Shown: in pieces, positions 8,575-16,320 of the stretch
How the letters are laid out: each line of letters opens with the position of its first letter
How positions within the stretch are numbered: the stretch's first letter is position 1
Assembly: GCA_015478585.1 (NCBI GenBank)
Contig: JADMIM010000037.1
Location: 1 to 33,768, forward strand
Source: Thermaceae bacterium
GTDB lineage: Bacteria; Deinococcota; Deinococci; Deinococcales; Thermaceae
Length of the DNA: 33,768 bases
Reading direction: 5' to 3'
Notes under the pieces: generated by a model
The model's input: the letters and a program-made list of their open reading frames with translations, nothing else
The model's database searches: none
Told to the model about the DNA's origin: nothing
Program-made: the position numbers and the translations under genes

Positions 8575-9777
8575 ATGCGTCGCGCATTTTTTAGTGCTGC
8601 TGTTTTGCTGGGGTTGGCCCTGGCCCAAAAACCCGTCGAGATTACCTTCTGGCATACCGCTGGGCCTCCGGGCCAAGAGGCCTTGGAATCTATGCTGGAT
8701 GCATTTAATGCCAAACAAAAGGATTACAAAATCAACTACAAATACGTGGGCGATTACCGCGAGGGGGGCCTCAAGTTGCTGGCGGCGTTGCGCTCGGGTG
8801 GGGCTCCCAACTTGTTCCACGCGGAAATTTCCTTCTTGGGTCGGATGGTACAAGAAGGTATTGCAGTGCCCCTGGACGACTATCTAGGCACTATTCCCAA
8901 CGACTTTTATCCCGGTTATTTGCAAACGGGTCACCTGGGGGGCAAGACCTACGGCCTGCCTATCGGCCTTTCGGTGCCGGTATTTTTTTACAATGCCGAC
9001 CAGTTTGCTGCGCGGGGCATTGCCGTGCCCAAAACCTGGGATGAGGTGGCTGCTGCGGCCCAAAAGCTGACCACCCGTGCGGCTAAAGGCTATATCGCCT
9101 CTTCGGATATTTATAGCTTCAATGCGGTGGTGATGGCTCGAGGGGGCAGCATCATCAACAAAGATGGCAAGCCCAACTTCACCGACCCTAAAGTGGTAGA
9201 CAGCCTGCAATATCTGCAAAACCTGGTGCAAAAGGGCGCGGCCCAGAGCCGTAACATCGCCGAGGCCCAGTTTTCGGTAGCCGACTTCCTGCGTACCAAA
9301 GCCTTTATGGGTATTGCCCCCATCACCATCTGGCCCCTGATCGAAAGCCGGGCTCCCATCCCTTTCAAGCTGGGTGTAGCGGCGGTTCCCCTCGATGCGG
9401 GGGGCAAAATACCCCTGGCTGGGGGCACTTTGGTAGCCCTCAAGGGCACTAGCGATGCTCAGCTCAAGGGCATCGTGGCGCTGTGGAAGTTTTTGATGGA
9501 ACCGGCCAACATCGCCAAGTGGGTCAAGGCCACATACTATATGCCCATGCGCCGCTCGGCCCAGCCTCTGCTCGAGGATTTTTACAAGGCCGACCCCCGT
9601 CGCCGGGTGGCTTTCGGCCAGACCGAAAACGCCGACGTGTGGATTCAAGACCCCGAGTTTACGCTGTGGTACAGCTATTTGGAAGATGCCCTGGAAAAAG
9701 CCCTGAAGGGCGGAGCCAACGCCAAAGCGGTGCTGGAAGAAGCCCAAAAGCGAGCCATCAGCGTGGAGAAGAAATAG
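8575..9777 (+). CDS. Sugar ABC transporter substrate-binding protein, copy 1
   Basis: The 400-residue exported protein has a signal peptide (MRRAFFSAAVLLGLALAQ) cut after ALA and no lipobox cysteine. The mature part begins KPVEITFWHTAGPPGQ and shows the family 1 extracellular solute-binding pattern (UgpB/MalE type), with KTYGLPIGLSVPVFFYNADQFAARGIAVPKTWDEV. It captures a sugar or glycerol-phosphate-like ligand outside the inner membrane. GGAGG lies 9 nt before the ATG. It is divergent from the two permease genes it probably serves and is followed by a closely related paralogue. Ligand cannot be read from sequence; neighbours suggest an oligosaccharide or galacto-sugar. Confidence 0.9.
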   Translation: MRRAFFSAAVLLGLALAQKPVEITFWHTAGPPGQEALESMLDAFNAKQKDYKINYKYVGDYREGGLKLLAALRSGGAPNLFHAEISFLGRMVQEGIAVPLDDYLGTIPNDFYPGYLQTGHLGGKTYGLPIGLSVPVFFYNADQFAARGIAVPKTWDEVAAAAQKLTTRAAKGYIASSDIYSFNAVVMARGGSIINKDGKPNFTDPKVVDSLQYLQNLVQKGAAQSRNIAEAQFSVADFLRTKAFMGIAPITIWPLIESRAPIPFKLGVAAVPLDAGGKIPLAGGTLVALKGTSDAQLKGIVALWKFLMEPANIAKWVKATYYMPMRRSAQPLLEDFYKADPRRRVAFGQTENADVWIQDPEFTLWYSYLEDALEKALKGGANAKAVLEEAQKRAISVEKK

Positions 9778-9785
9778 CACAGAGT

Positions 9786-9830
9786 AAGCAGAGCCCACAG
9801 CAAACCGCTGCGCTGCAGGCTCTGCTTTTC
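9786..9830 (+). terminator. Stem-loop with T-run between the two binding-protein genes
   Basis: AAGCAGAGCC (9786-9795) pairs perfectly with GGCTCTGCTT (9818-9827), leaving a 22-nt loop and running into TTTTCC. It resembles an intrinsic terminator and could lower expression of the second gene relative to the first, or stabilise the upstream mRNA 3' end. Confidence 0.6.
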
Positions 9831-9845
9831 CTAATTTAAGAAACC

Positions 9846-11039
9846 ATGAAACGTCTACTTACCTCCCTCCTACTGCTCTGGGGTCTGGCCCTGGCCCAGA
9901 CGGTTATCCCTTTCTGGCACACCGTAGACCCTCCCGGACAACAGGTGCTCGAGGCTCTCGTCTCCGACTTCAACGCCCAGCAGAAGGACTATCGTATCGA
10001 GTCGCGCTATGTGGGCGACCTGCGCGAAGGAGGCATCAAACTGCTGGCAGCCCTGCGGGCAGGTGGGGCTCCGGCGCTGTACTACGCCGAGGTATCTTTT
10101 GTAGCCAGGGGAGTTAAGGAAAATCTGGCCCTGCCCCTAGACTCCTATTTGGGCAAGCTACCCAGCGACTTTTATCCGACCTTGTTGGATGTCGGACGCT
10201 ATAAGGCTAAGACCTATGCCCTGCCAGTCGAGCTGCACGTCCCGGTGCTGTTTTATAACGCTGACCAGTTTGCTGCGCGGGGCATCGCGGTGCCCAAAAC
10301 CTGGGATGAGTTGGCTGCTGTGGCCCAAAAGCTGACCAATCGTGCGGCCAAAGGCTACATCGTTTCTTCGGATATTTATAGCTTCAATGCGCTGGTGATG
10401 AGTCGCGGCGGAAGCCTGATTGGGCCAGATGGCAAGCCCAACTTCACCGACCCCAAAGTGCTCGCTAGCTTGCAGTATTTGCAAATGTTGATACAAAAGG
10501 GCTGGGCCCAGAGCCGCAACATCGCCGAGGCCCAGTTTGCGGCCATAGACTTCATCCGCACCAAAGCCTTCATGATTATTGCTCCGGTGACGCAGTGGCC
10601 GGTGGTGGAAGCCCGCACCCCTATTCCCTTCAAGCTGGGGGTAGCCCCTTTGCCCAAAACGCCCGATGGTAAGGTGGCGCTGGCGGGTGGAACCCTGATG
10701 GTATTGCGAGGAGCCAGTGAGCAGCAGACCAAAGGAGCGGTGGCCTTCTGGAAATTCATGATGGAACCGGCCAACATCGCTCGTTACGTACAAGCCACCT
10801 ATGCCCTGCCGATGCGCAAAAGTGCCCAACCTTTGCTCGGCGATTTCTACAAGGCCGACCCCCGCCGCCAAATAGCTTTTTCGCAGCTCGAGAATGCCTC
10901 CCGCTGGATTTCTGACCCTCAAGCTACGGTCTGGTACGACTACCTCGAGCAGGCTCTGGAAAAGGTGCTCAAAGGCGGGGCCGACCCCAAGGCCGCCCTC
11001 GAGGAGGCCCAGAATAAAGCCCTGAGCGTGGAGAAATAG
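9846..11039 (+). CDS. Sugar ABC transporter substrate-binding protein, copy 2
   Basis: This 397-residue paralogue of the preceding gene has a signal peptide (MKRLLTSLLLLWGLALAQ) and the same family 1 solute-binding layout: TVIPFWHTVDPPGQ at the start and KPNFTDPKVLASLQYLQMLIQKGWAQSRNIAEAQF in the middle. Similarity is strong throughout and strongest in the central third, where even the DNA is nearly the same. Differences cluster where ligand may be touched, for example YYAEVSFVARGVKENLALPLDSYL against FHAEISFLGRMVQEGIAVPLDDYL. No convincing ribosome site precedes the ATG, and a terminator-like stem-loop lies in the 68-nt gap, so expression is probably lower or independent. Confidence 0.88.
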   Translation: MKRLLTSLLLLWGLALAQTVIPFWHTVDPPGQQVLEALVSDFNAQQKDYRIESRYVGDLREGGIKLLAALRAGGAPALYYAEVSFVARGVKENLALPLDSYLGKLPSDFYPTLLDVGRYKAKTYALPVELHVPVLFYNADQFAARGIAVPKTWDELAAVAQKLTNRAAKGYIVSSDIYSFNALVMSRGGSLIGPDGKPNFTDPKVLASLQYLQMLIQKGWAQSRNIAEAQFAAIDFIRTKAFMIIAPVTQWPVVEARTPIPFKLGVAPLPKTPDGKVALAGGTLMVLRGASEQQTKGAVAFWKFMMEPANIARYVQATYALPMRKSAQPLLGDFYKADPRRQIAFSQLENASRWISDPQATVWYDYLEQALEKVLKGGADPKAALEEAQNKALSVEK

Positions 11040-11192
11040 CCCATAGCTACCCGACCCCACCCGAGCTAGAGCGCTTTGCGAAATAATTGCATCAAGATTC
11101 TTAAGTGAGACTGTGTTTGGCTGCCTGGTGGAGGAGCGGCAAAACTTCAGCAACGCGCGATAGGCTGGCAGAGCCTTTGGCGATTCCTAGTT

Positions 11193-11624
11193 TTATCCCA
11201 TGAGCTGTAGATATAACCCCCAGGGGGTCTGGGCATAGACGAAAGTCGTACCCCTGCGTTTCATCAGACGCACACCGGGAATTTGGCTCAGCCGGGCTAT
11301 TGCCGTATCCAATTCACTCACCCTGAGGGCCAGGTGTCGCCCGCTCCAGTCGGAGTTTTTGGCGAGGTGGGGGTTTTGCTCGAGGTTGCTCCACTGGATT
11401 AGCTCGAGGGTGCTTCCGCCCAGCCGCACGAAGGCATAGTTGGCGATACCGGCCTCGTCCACATCGAAAATATCCTGCACATTGAGTTCTTGGCTGGTGG
11501 CGAGTGGGCCGTGCTTGGAGACCAGCTCGAAGCCTAAAACCTCGAGGAAGAACCCCAGGGCTTCTTCCAGGTCGGGAACCGTAAAACCGACGTGGTGAAC
11601 CCCAGTGAAGCCTGTCTCGCTCAT
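11193..11624 (-). CDS. VOC (glyoxalase/bleomycin-resistance fold) family protein
   Basis: The 143-residue protein has two beta-alpha-beta-beta-beta modules: TGVHHVGFTVPDLEEALGFFLEVLGFELV and GRHLALRVSELDTAIARLSQ. Three of the four usual metal positions look filled (His in HHVGF, Glu in STLELIQ, His in RHLALRV). The last position, in GLYLQL, carries Gln where many family members have Glu. Substrate is unknown; methylmalonyl-CoA epimerase, lactoylglutathione lyase and dioxygenases share the fold. GGAGG lies 8 nt before ATG 11624, and the start overlaps the rlmB stop as ATGA, indicating translational coupling. Confidence 0.82.
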   Translation of the reverse strand: MSETGFTGVHHVGFTVPDLEEALGFFLEVLGFELVSKHGPLATSQELNVQDIFDVDEAGIANYAFVRLGGSTLELIQWSNLEQNPHLAKNSDWSGRHLALRVSELDTAIARLSQIPGVRLMKRRGTTFVYAQTPWGLYLQLMG

Positions 11625-12337
11625 AGTTTTTTCCTCCCCAATCCGGCCTGATACAGCACGATGCCCAGGGCCACCGCCGCGTTGAGGCTCTCGGCCCCTT
11701 CGGCCAGGGGAATCCGCGCCAGTTCGTCGCAATGTTCCCCCACCAGGCGGCGCATCCCCTCGCCCTCGGAGCCGATGACGATGGCTAGGGGGCGCTGGTA
11801 GTCGAGGTGGGTCAGGTCTTGGTCGGCTTTCCCACTGGTTCCATAAATCCACAGCCCGCGTTCTTTGAGGGCCTCGAGGGTGCGCGACAGGTTTTTGACC
11901 TGCACCAGTGGCAGCTTATTGGCTGTGCCCGCCGAAGCTTTGACCACTAGGGCCGAAAGCGGTGCGCTGCGGCGTTCCTCGGTGAGTACCCCATGCGCAC
12001 CGAGTGCGAAGGCGCTGCGGATGATGGCCCCGTAGTTGCGTGGGTCGGTCACGCCGTCTAGCACGACCAATAGCGGCTGCTCATTCCTGCTTTTGGCGAA
12101 GGCGAAAGGAGCCTCGAGGCTGGAATACTGGGCCTCCTCGACCTCGGCCACCAAGCCCTGATGAGCGGTGGTGCGTACCATCTGGTCGAGTTCGATGCGG
12201 GGCATCAGCTCGTACTCGGCTCCCATCTGCTTTAGCTCGCGCAGCAGCCAAGCTTCCACACCCCGTGCTACCCACAAGCGGCTGACCTGGCCCTCGCGCA
12301 GCGCCTCTAAGACCGGGTTTCGTCCGTAAATCAGCAT
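11621..12337 (-). CDS. rlmB: 23S rRNA (guanosine-2'-O-)-methyltransferase RlmB-like, SpoU family
   Basis: The 238-residue protein has an L30e-like N-terminal RNA-binding domain (IYGRNPVLEALREGQVSRLWVA) and a C-terminal SPOUT methyltransferase domain with trefoil knot. The three SpoU motifs are present: NYGAIIRSA, VIGSEGEGM and IPLAEGAESLNAAVALGIVLYQ. It methylates the ribose of a guanosine in 23S rRNA using SAM. I chose ATG 12337 (MLIYGRNPV) because family homology begins right there; an upstream in-frame start adds residues without similarity. The close relative TrmH is less likely because of the IYGRNPVLEAL opening. Its stop codon overlaps the VOC gene start. Confidence 0.9.
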   Translation of the reverse strand: MLIYGRNPVLEALREGQVSRLWVARGVEAWLLRELKQMGAEYELMPRIELDQMVRTTAHQGLVAEVEEAQYSSLEAPFAFAKSRNEQPLLVVLDGVTDPRNYGAIIRSAFALGAHGVLTEERRSAPLSALVVKASAGTANKLPLVQVKNLSRTLEALKERGLWIYGTSGKADQDLTHLDYQRPLAIVIGSEGEGMRRLVGEHCDELARIPLAEGAESLNAAVALGIVLYQAGLGRKKL

Positions 12338-12370
12338 AGCTATCAGCTTACAGCCGGTAGCCAAACGCAA

Positions 12371-12514
12371 GACGCTGAACGACTAACGTCGAACGCCCAA
12401 AGCTTAATCAACAGCCCCAAAGCAGGACGGCATTATTGAGCCATCAAAGAACACCGTGTAGGACGCAGTGGATGTTCTCGAGCCTTTAGCTTTCAACGCT
12501 AGTCGTTCAGCGTC
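12371..12514. repeat. Composite dispersed repeat, copy A (hairpin core within inverted arms)
   Basis: The core at 12422-12462 (GCAGGACGGCAT ... ACACCGTGTAGG) is a degenerate copy of a hairpin element seen four times in the window. It is enclosed by outer arms GACGCTGAACGACTAACGT (12371-12389) and ACGCTAGTCGTTCAGCGTC (12496-12514), inverted at 18 of 19 positions. It fills most of the spacer between rlmB and pilT, on whose far side the element abuts the pilT end. Confidence 0.8.
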
Positions 12515-12527
12515 TAGCCCTCCGCCC

Positions 12528-13646
12528 CTAGTTCACCCGGCTCGCCATCGCCGCGTTTTCGTCAATCAGGGTCTGGCGGGCGGCGTTGATTTGCAGTGCC
12601 TTGACCTTTACGTACTGGGCGCTGGTGGCGTTGGCGAGGGCGGTCTCGAGGTCAATCTGATCCTGGGCATAGAGTTCGGCCAGATGGTCGTCGAAGGTCT
12701 GCATCCCGTCCAGGGAGGAGTCTTTGAGGGCCTCGTAGATTTCGTTGGTGCGCTCGGGGTCTTTGATCAGGTCGCGGATGCGCAGGTTACCCTTCATGAT
12801 CTCCATCGCACAGACCCGGCCCCCGTGTTTGGAGGGCAGCAGGCGCTGCGAGATGATGCCCACCAGGCTCTCGGCAAACAGAATCCGAGCCACGTCGCGC
12901 TCGTGGGGGGGAAACAAGTCCAGCACGCGGTTGACGGTGCGCACGGTGTCCATGGTGTGCAGCGTGGAAAAGACCAGGTGGCCGGTCTGAGCCGCCTCGA
13001 GGGCCGCCGCCGCGGTGGCGTAATCCCGAATCTCGCCGATCATGATTACATCGGGGTCTTGGCGCATGGCTGCGACCAGCGAATCCTTGAAGGTCAGGGT
13101 GTCTTGGCCCAGTTCGCGCTGCACGATCACCGAGCGCTTGCCCTTGTGCAGATATTCGATAGGATCTTCGACCGTCACGATCATCTTGGCGTGGACTTGA
13201 TTAATCTCGTCTATCACCCTCGCCAGCGTGGTGGACTTGCCCGAGCCGGTTGGGCCAGTAACCAGTACCAAACCCTTTTCTTTCTCGCGGAAAAACTCGA
13301 TGGTCTCTTGGGGCAAGCTGACAATGCGCAGCTTGGACTCATCGGAGTTGACTACCCGCATCACACAGCTCACTGAGCCGCGCTGCTTGAAGAGGTTCAC
13401 CCGAAAACGGGCCACGCCGGGGACACTGTAAGCCAGGTCTACTTGATGTTTCTCGGCGAAGGTGGCCTTTTGCTTCTCACCGCACATCAGGTCTAGGAGC
13501 GAGGCGGTGTACTGCTGGGTTAGGGGAGAGGCCGTGACCGGGCCCAGCTTGCCATCGGTACGGGCCATAATCGGCAGCCCCACGTGCATATGGACATCGG
13601 AAACACCACGGGCCACCAGGGAAGAGAGCAGTTCGGGAAAGGTCAT
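12528..13646 (-). CDS. pilT: Type IV pilus retraction ATPase PilT
   Basis: The 372-residue hexameric ATPase depolymerises type IV pili for twitching motility and affects DNA uptake. All family boxes are visible: Walker A GPTGSGKST (131-139), Asp box VEDPIEY, Walker B-type DPDVIMIGEIRD, and His box TGHLVFSTLHT. The N-terminal PAS-like domain starts SDVHMHVGLPIMARTDGKL. The C terminus has IMKGNLRIRDLIKD, the region equivalent to the PilT-specific retraction motif. Length is typical. The gene stands alone between repeat copy A and a universal stress protein, with a weak ribosome site. Confidence 0.93.
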   Translation of the reverse strand: MTFPELLSSLVARGVSDVHMHVGLPIMARTDGKLGPVTASPLTQQYTASLLDLMCGEKQKATFAEKHQVDLAYSVPGVARFRVNLFKQRGSVSCVMRVVNSDESKLRIVSLPQETIEFFREKEKGLVLVTGPTGSGKSTTLARVIDEINQVHAKMIVTVEDPIEYLHKGKRSVIVQRELGQDTLTFKDSLVAAMRQDPDVIMIGEIRDYATAAAALEAAQTGHLVFSTLHTMDTVRTVNRVLDLFPPHERDVARILFAESLVGIISQRLLPSKHGGRVCAMEIMKGNLRIRDLIKDPERTNEIYEALKDSSLDGMQTFDDHLAELYAQDQIDLETALANATSAQYVKVKALQINAARQTLIDENAAMASRVN

Positions 13647-13788
13647 AGCTAAGGCCGATTGTAGGAAGCCTTAAGCCAAGCTGAAGCCCTTTATGAACGG
13701 CTGCCAGTTATGTTAATTTGTGCATCTGCCCTTGACTCGAGTAATCCCAAGATTTGTTCGTCTGCGCCGAGGTGAAAGCCAGCTTGTT

Positions 13789-13860
13789 CTGGCGTTACAT
13801 AGAAACCTCCTGGCGTTACGAAAAGCCCAATGCCCTAGGTGTTTAGGGCTAAAGTATAGG
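13789..13860. promoter_or_regulatory. Leader region with direct and inverted repeats upstream of the stress-protein gene
   Basis: Two copies of TGGCGTTAC lie at 13790-13798 and 13811-13819. A 6-bp inverted repeat, GCCCTA (13832-13837) and TAGGGC (13844-13849), is followed at once by TAAAGTATAG, a possible -10 region just before the GGAGG of the stress-protein gene. No clear -35 hexamer is seen. These are candidate regulatory sites only. Confidence 0.35.
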
Positions 13861-13874
13861 TACGGAGGAAGTTT

Positions 13875-14309
13875 ATGTACAAACACATCCTGATGCCCAC
13901 CGACGGCAGTGAGTGCAGCCAGAAAGCCATAAGTGAGGGCCTCGAGGTCGCCAAGAGTATGGGGGCCAGCGTGACCTTTCTGTATGTGGTAGAAAACATG
14001 GGTTCGGTCTTGTGGATTAGCCCGGAGAGCGTGCCTTACGGCCTCGAGCTGATGGAAGACCTGAAAAAAGTGGGCAAAGAAGCCCTGGACAAGTCGGTAC
14101 AAGCCGCGCAGGCCCTGAGTATAGCCGCCCAGAGTAAGCTGGTCGAAGGCAAGCCGGTAGACAGCATCTTGCAGGAGGCCAAAACCCACGACCTGATCGT
14201 GATGGGCACCCACGGGCGCAGTGGGCTGAACCGCTTCATGCTGGGCTCGGTGACGGAGGCGGTGCTGCACCGCTCGGAGAAGCCGGTGTTGGTGCTGCGG
14301 AGCAAGTGA
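13875..14309 (+). CDS. Universal stress protein, UspA family
   Basis: The 144-residue single-domain protein opens YKHILMPTDGSECSQKAI and ends with the ATP-binding signature GTHGRSGLNRFMLGSVTEAVL, matching the G-2X-G-9X-G(S/T) pattern, so it belongs to the ATP-binding group. These cytosolic dimers accumulate during starvation or stress. GGAGG lies a few bases before the ATG. It is monocistronic and followed by a decayed mobile-element zone. Confidence 0.92.
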   Translation: MYKHILMPTDGSECSQKAISEGLEVAKSMGASVTFLYVVENMGSVLWISPESVPYGLELMEDLKKVGKEALDKSVQAAQALSIAAQSKLVEGKPVDSILQEAKTHDLIVMGTHGRSGLNRFMLGSVTEAVLHRSEKPVLVLRSK

Positions 14310-14384
14310 AAGTAAAAGTATAGCCTTTTCTCTTTCTACAAAAAGAGGCAGGAGTAGCCAACGTACCCCTGCTTCAGATTTAGT

Positions 14385-15002
14385 TCAGCCTACTTCGTAG
14401 TGAGGATTCGGAGAAGGAGTATGTGGTGTATCTAAAGCTTTAGGATTGGCCACATGAATACAGATGTAAAGCGTCTTAGCACTAAAGCTGCCTGTTAAGG
14501 CTACAGTGTGTTCCGTCTGAGGAGCCAGCAGGATGGTTTTATTAGCAAGCTTAAGTGCGAACCGTTTTGATGCGGAAGGTGTAGGGAATCTGGTGCCAAC
14601 GTGCATAACCAAGCAACCCTGTGCAGGCAACCTCCCGATCTGCGGTGAAGGTGTGAATCCGCTCCTTGGGTAAGAACTTGAGGAGCCATTTCACCCAGCT
14701 AAGCCGCTCCACTCCCACTCGGTACGGTCTATACATAGGGTCAGCTTTCCCTGGGAGAGTAGCCTCGGTATCACTTGCCCAATCACATCTTCTTCAAAGC
14801 TAACCTCCCTCATGAACCGTTGGCACCATCGGTAGTTACTGCCTGGTTCCACCATTGGGTTCAGTCCCAAGGCAATCTATGCCAAGTTTACCGTCCTGGT
14901 CTGGATCAAGGCCATCACAAAACAGGCCATGAAATCCAATCGCGCTTTATGCGCTTCGATCTCTCTTCGCAATACCTCTACCAACAACCTATAATCTCCC
15001 AC
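14385..15002 (-). pseudogene. Decayed IS4-type transposase, 3'-truncated
   Basis: Reading leftward from a GTG at 15002, three frames together give a recognisable IS4-like DDE transposase. First comes VGDYRLLVEVLRREIEAHKARL, then FVMALIQTRTVNLA and an in-frame TAG. Next is NPMVEPGSNYRWCQRFMREVSF with LTLCIDRTEWEWSG, holding the first catalytic Asp. After a frameshift comes TFTADREVACTGLLGYARWHQIPYTFRIKT, holding the second Asp. The C-terminal third with the catalytic Glu (Y-2-R-3-E-6-K) is missing; the last open stretch ends at 14385 without it. It is inactive. I could not define terminal inverted repeats or a target duplication. Confidence 0.75.
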
Positions 15003-15005
15003 GGG

Positions 15006-15311
15006 GCTACCTCCGCTAAGGCAGCCCCTATTTTCATTGCCTCTGTATAGTGCCCGCTACGCTTGAGCCCCCGCGCTCGCCAGAGCCGCGCCTCATCGCT
15101 ATCCGGTGCGTTTTCGAGCGCCTCCACCGCCTTCTTAGGAAACCCGGCCGCAAGAGTTTTTGTGCCCAAGCCAGATAGCTCCCCTGTACCCTGGGCGTGT
15201 CTGCTTCCTCCCACAGCAGCCTGGCCCGCTGCCATAGCCCAAACGCCTCGAGCCCTCCTTTTGCCGCGCCAGCTCGGAGGCTACCACCACCCGCAGGGCC
15301 TGGTGATCTAC
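15006..15311 (-). pseudogene. Frameshifted fragment of a TPR-like protein gene
   Basis: Three successive minus-strand frames join into one plausible alpha-helical protein: VDHQALRVVVASELARQK, then GGLEAFGLWQRARLLWEEADTPRVQ, then FPKKAVEALENAPDSDEARLWRARGLKRSGHYTEAMKIG. The last piece has helical repeat character (TPR-like), as in the C-terminal halves of some transcriptional activators. The fragment runs directly into the transposase relic near 15002, consistent with interruption by that element. A stop codon lies just upstream of the first piece. Family assignment is tentative. Confidence 0.45.
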
Positions 15312-15340
15312 CTAGTGAACCAGCCGGGCCTGGCGAAACC

Positions 15341-15910
15341 AAGTTCACCCCCAGCACGCCGACCTTGTTGCAGGCGGGTGGGGTGGTTTGGGTGCGGCTA
15401 GAGAGCATTGCCCAGGGCCGGGTGTTGCTGGTGGGCGAGGAGATGCGGCTCGAGGCAGGCCAGACCTGCATGCTGGGGGGCTCAAACTACACTCTCACCG
15501 ACCCACAAAACCTGTGCCTCGAGGCCGCACAAGAAGCCCCCAACGTCAACAAAGCCGTAGTGGTGTTTACCGATGGCGAAGACCCCAACGGTGGAAAGAC
15601 CATTGCCAATATCGTCCAGGAGGCCAAAAGCCAGGGAGTCAAGGTCTTTACGGTGGGTTTGGGGCAAGCCGACACCGCCGTGCTCTCGCAGATGGCCTTG
15701 CCCACCGGTGGCTAGATAATGTTCGCCGCCGATGCCCGGCAACTGATTTCACCGTTCGGCACGCTGGGCAACCTGACCTATTACCGCACTTGCTGGACAG
15801 CCAAAACTGATCGTGATGCTTTCGGCTCGAGAGCCTGGTTCTGGTCTTCTATACAGGTGAACACTCCTGAAGGAAAGGTCAGCGTACCGTTTTACGTAGC
15901 TGTGCAATAG
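15341..15910 (+). pseudogene. Remnant of a vWA-domain protein gene with in-frame TAG
   Basis: The frame carries the second half of a von Willebrand A domain: NKAVVVFTDGEDPNGGKTIANIVQEAKSQGVKVFTVGLGQADTAVLSQMALPTGG. A TAG at 15713-15715 then interrupts the same frame, which resumes as MFAADARQLISPFGTLGNLTYYRTCWTAKT and ends VSVPFYVAVQ at 15910. The text after the stop is what a vWA protein should contain. The first half of the domain, including the metal-site DxSxS, is absent; upstream sequence (VWVRLESIAQGRVLLVGEEMRLEAGQTCML) may come from another protein region joined by deletion. A selenocysteine or pyrrolysine reading is unlikely given the general decay. Confidence 0.7.
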
Positions 15911-16014
15911 CTCACGCCAACCCTGTGAACCCAAGAATTCAAACCCTCAAACCAGAGGCTGGCCCATCTGCCCTGATATGATAGCTTTCTAAAACAGACC
16001 TACCAGGAGGCAGC

Positions 16015-16317
16015 ATGGGGCTTTTAGTGTGGATTCTGGTAATCGTTGGCCTGGCATTTGTGGGCGCTGCGCTATGGGGGGCCTATACCCTGCTCAGGAT
16101 TCAAACCCTGGAGGCGGCTCAACAGTTGGATCCGGCACACCAAAGACAGCAGAAGGAGTTTGATCCCACCGGCGACCTGATCAAAATCTTGCCCGACCTC
16201 ATCAAAGCGGTGTTGAGCGGCCCTATATGGTTCATCATGTTTTTCTGCGGGGTGGTCTTGATCGCAGGTGGAGTATGGCTTTACCACCTCGTTCAGACGG
16301 GTGTGTTCAAGGGCTGA
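16015..16317 (+). CDS. Small membrane protein of unknown function
   Basis: The 100-residue protein has two predicted membrane helices, residues 3-27 (LLVWILVIVGLAFVGAALWGAYTLL) and 71-93 (IWFIMFFCGVVLIAGGVWLYHLV). They are joined by a charged, amphipathic loop of about 40 residues containing LIKILPDLIKAVLSG. A strong AGGAGG lies 5 nt before the ATG, supporting translation. A TATGAT at 15977-15982 could be a -10 element, without a clear -35. I do not recognise the family. It stands between the decayed zone and a repeat region. Confidence 0.65.
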   Translation: MGLLVWILVIVGLAFVGAALWGAYTLLRIQTLEAAQQLDPAHQRQQKEFDPTGDLIKILPDLIKAVLSGPIWFIMFFCGVVLIAGGVWLYHLVQTGVFKG

Positions 16318-16320
16318 GAG

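Noticed and set aside
8884-11153. Long minus-strand open frames over both sugar-binding protein genes
   Set aside because: They are antisense shadows of secreted proteins with clear signal peptides and ribosome sites.
12371-12514. CRISPR-like array from the repeated words around the hairpin cores
   Set aside because: The repeats are irregular, without constant spacing or unique spacers, and no cas genes are present.
13713-14270. Long minus-strand open frame over the universal stress protein gene
   Set aside because: It is antisense to a clear UspA-family gene, has low-complexity His/Gln-rich text and no family resemblance.
14310-14384. Terminator after the universal stress protein gene
   Set aside because: A CTCTTT/AAAGAG pairing exists but the stem is AT-rich and weak, and no T-run follows.
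15713-15715. TAG in the vWA gene as a recoded (pyrrolysine) codon
   Set aside because: The gene also lacks its first half and sits in a decayed zone, so a simple nonsense mutation is the better reading.
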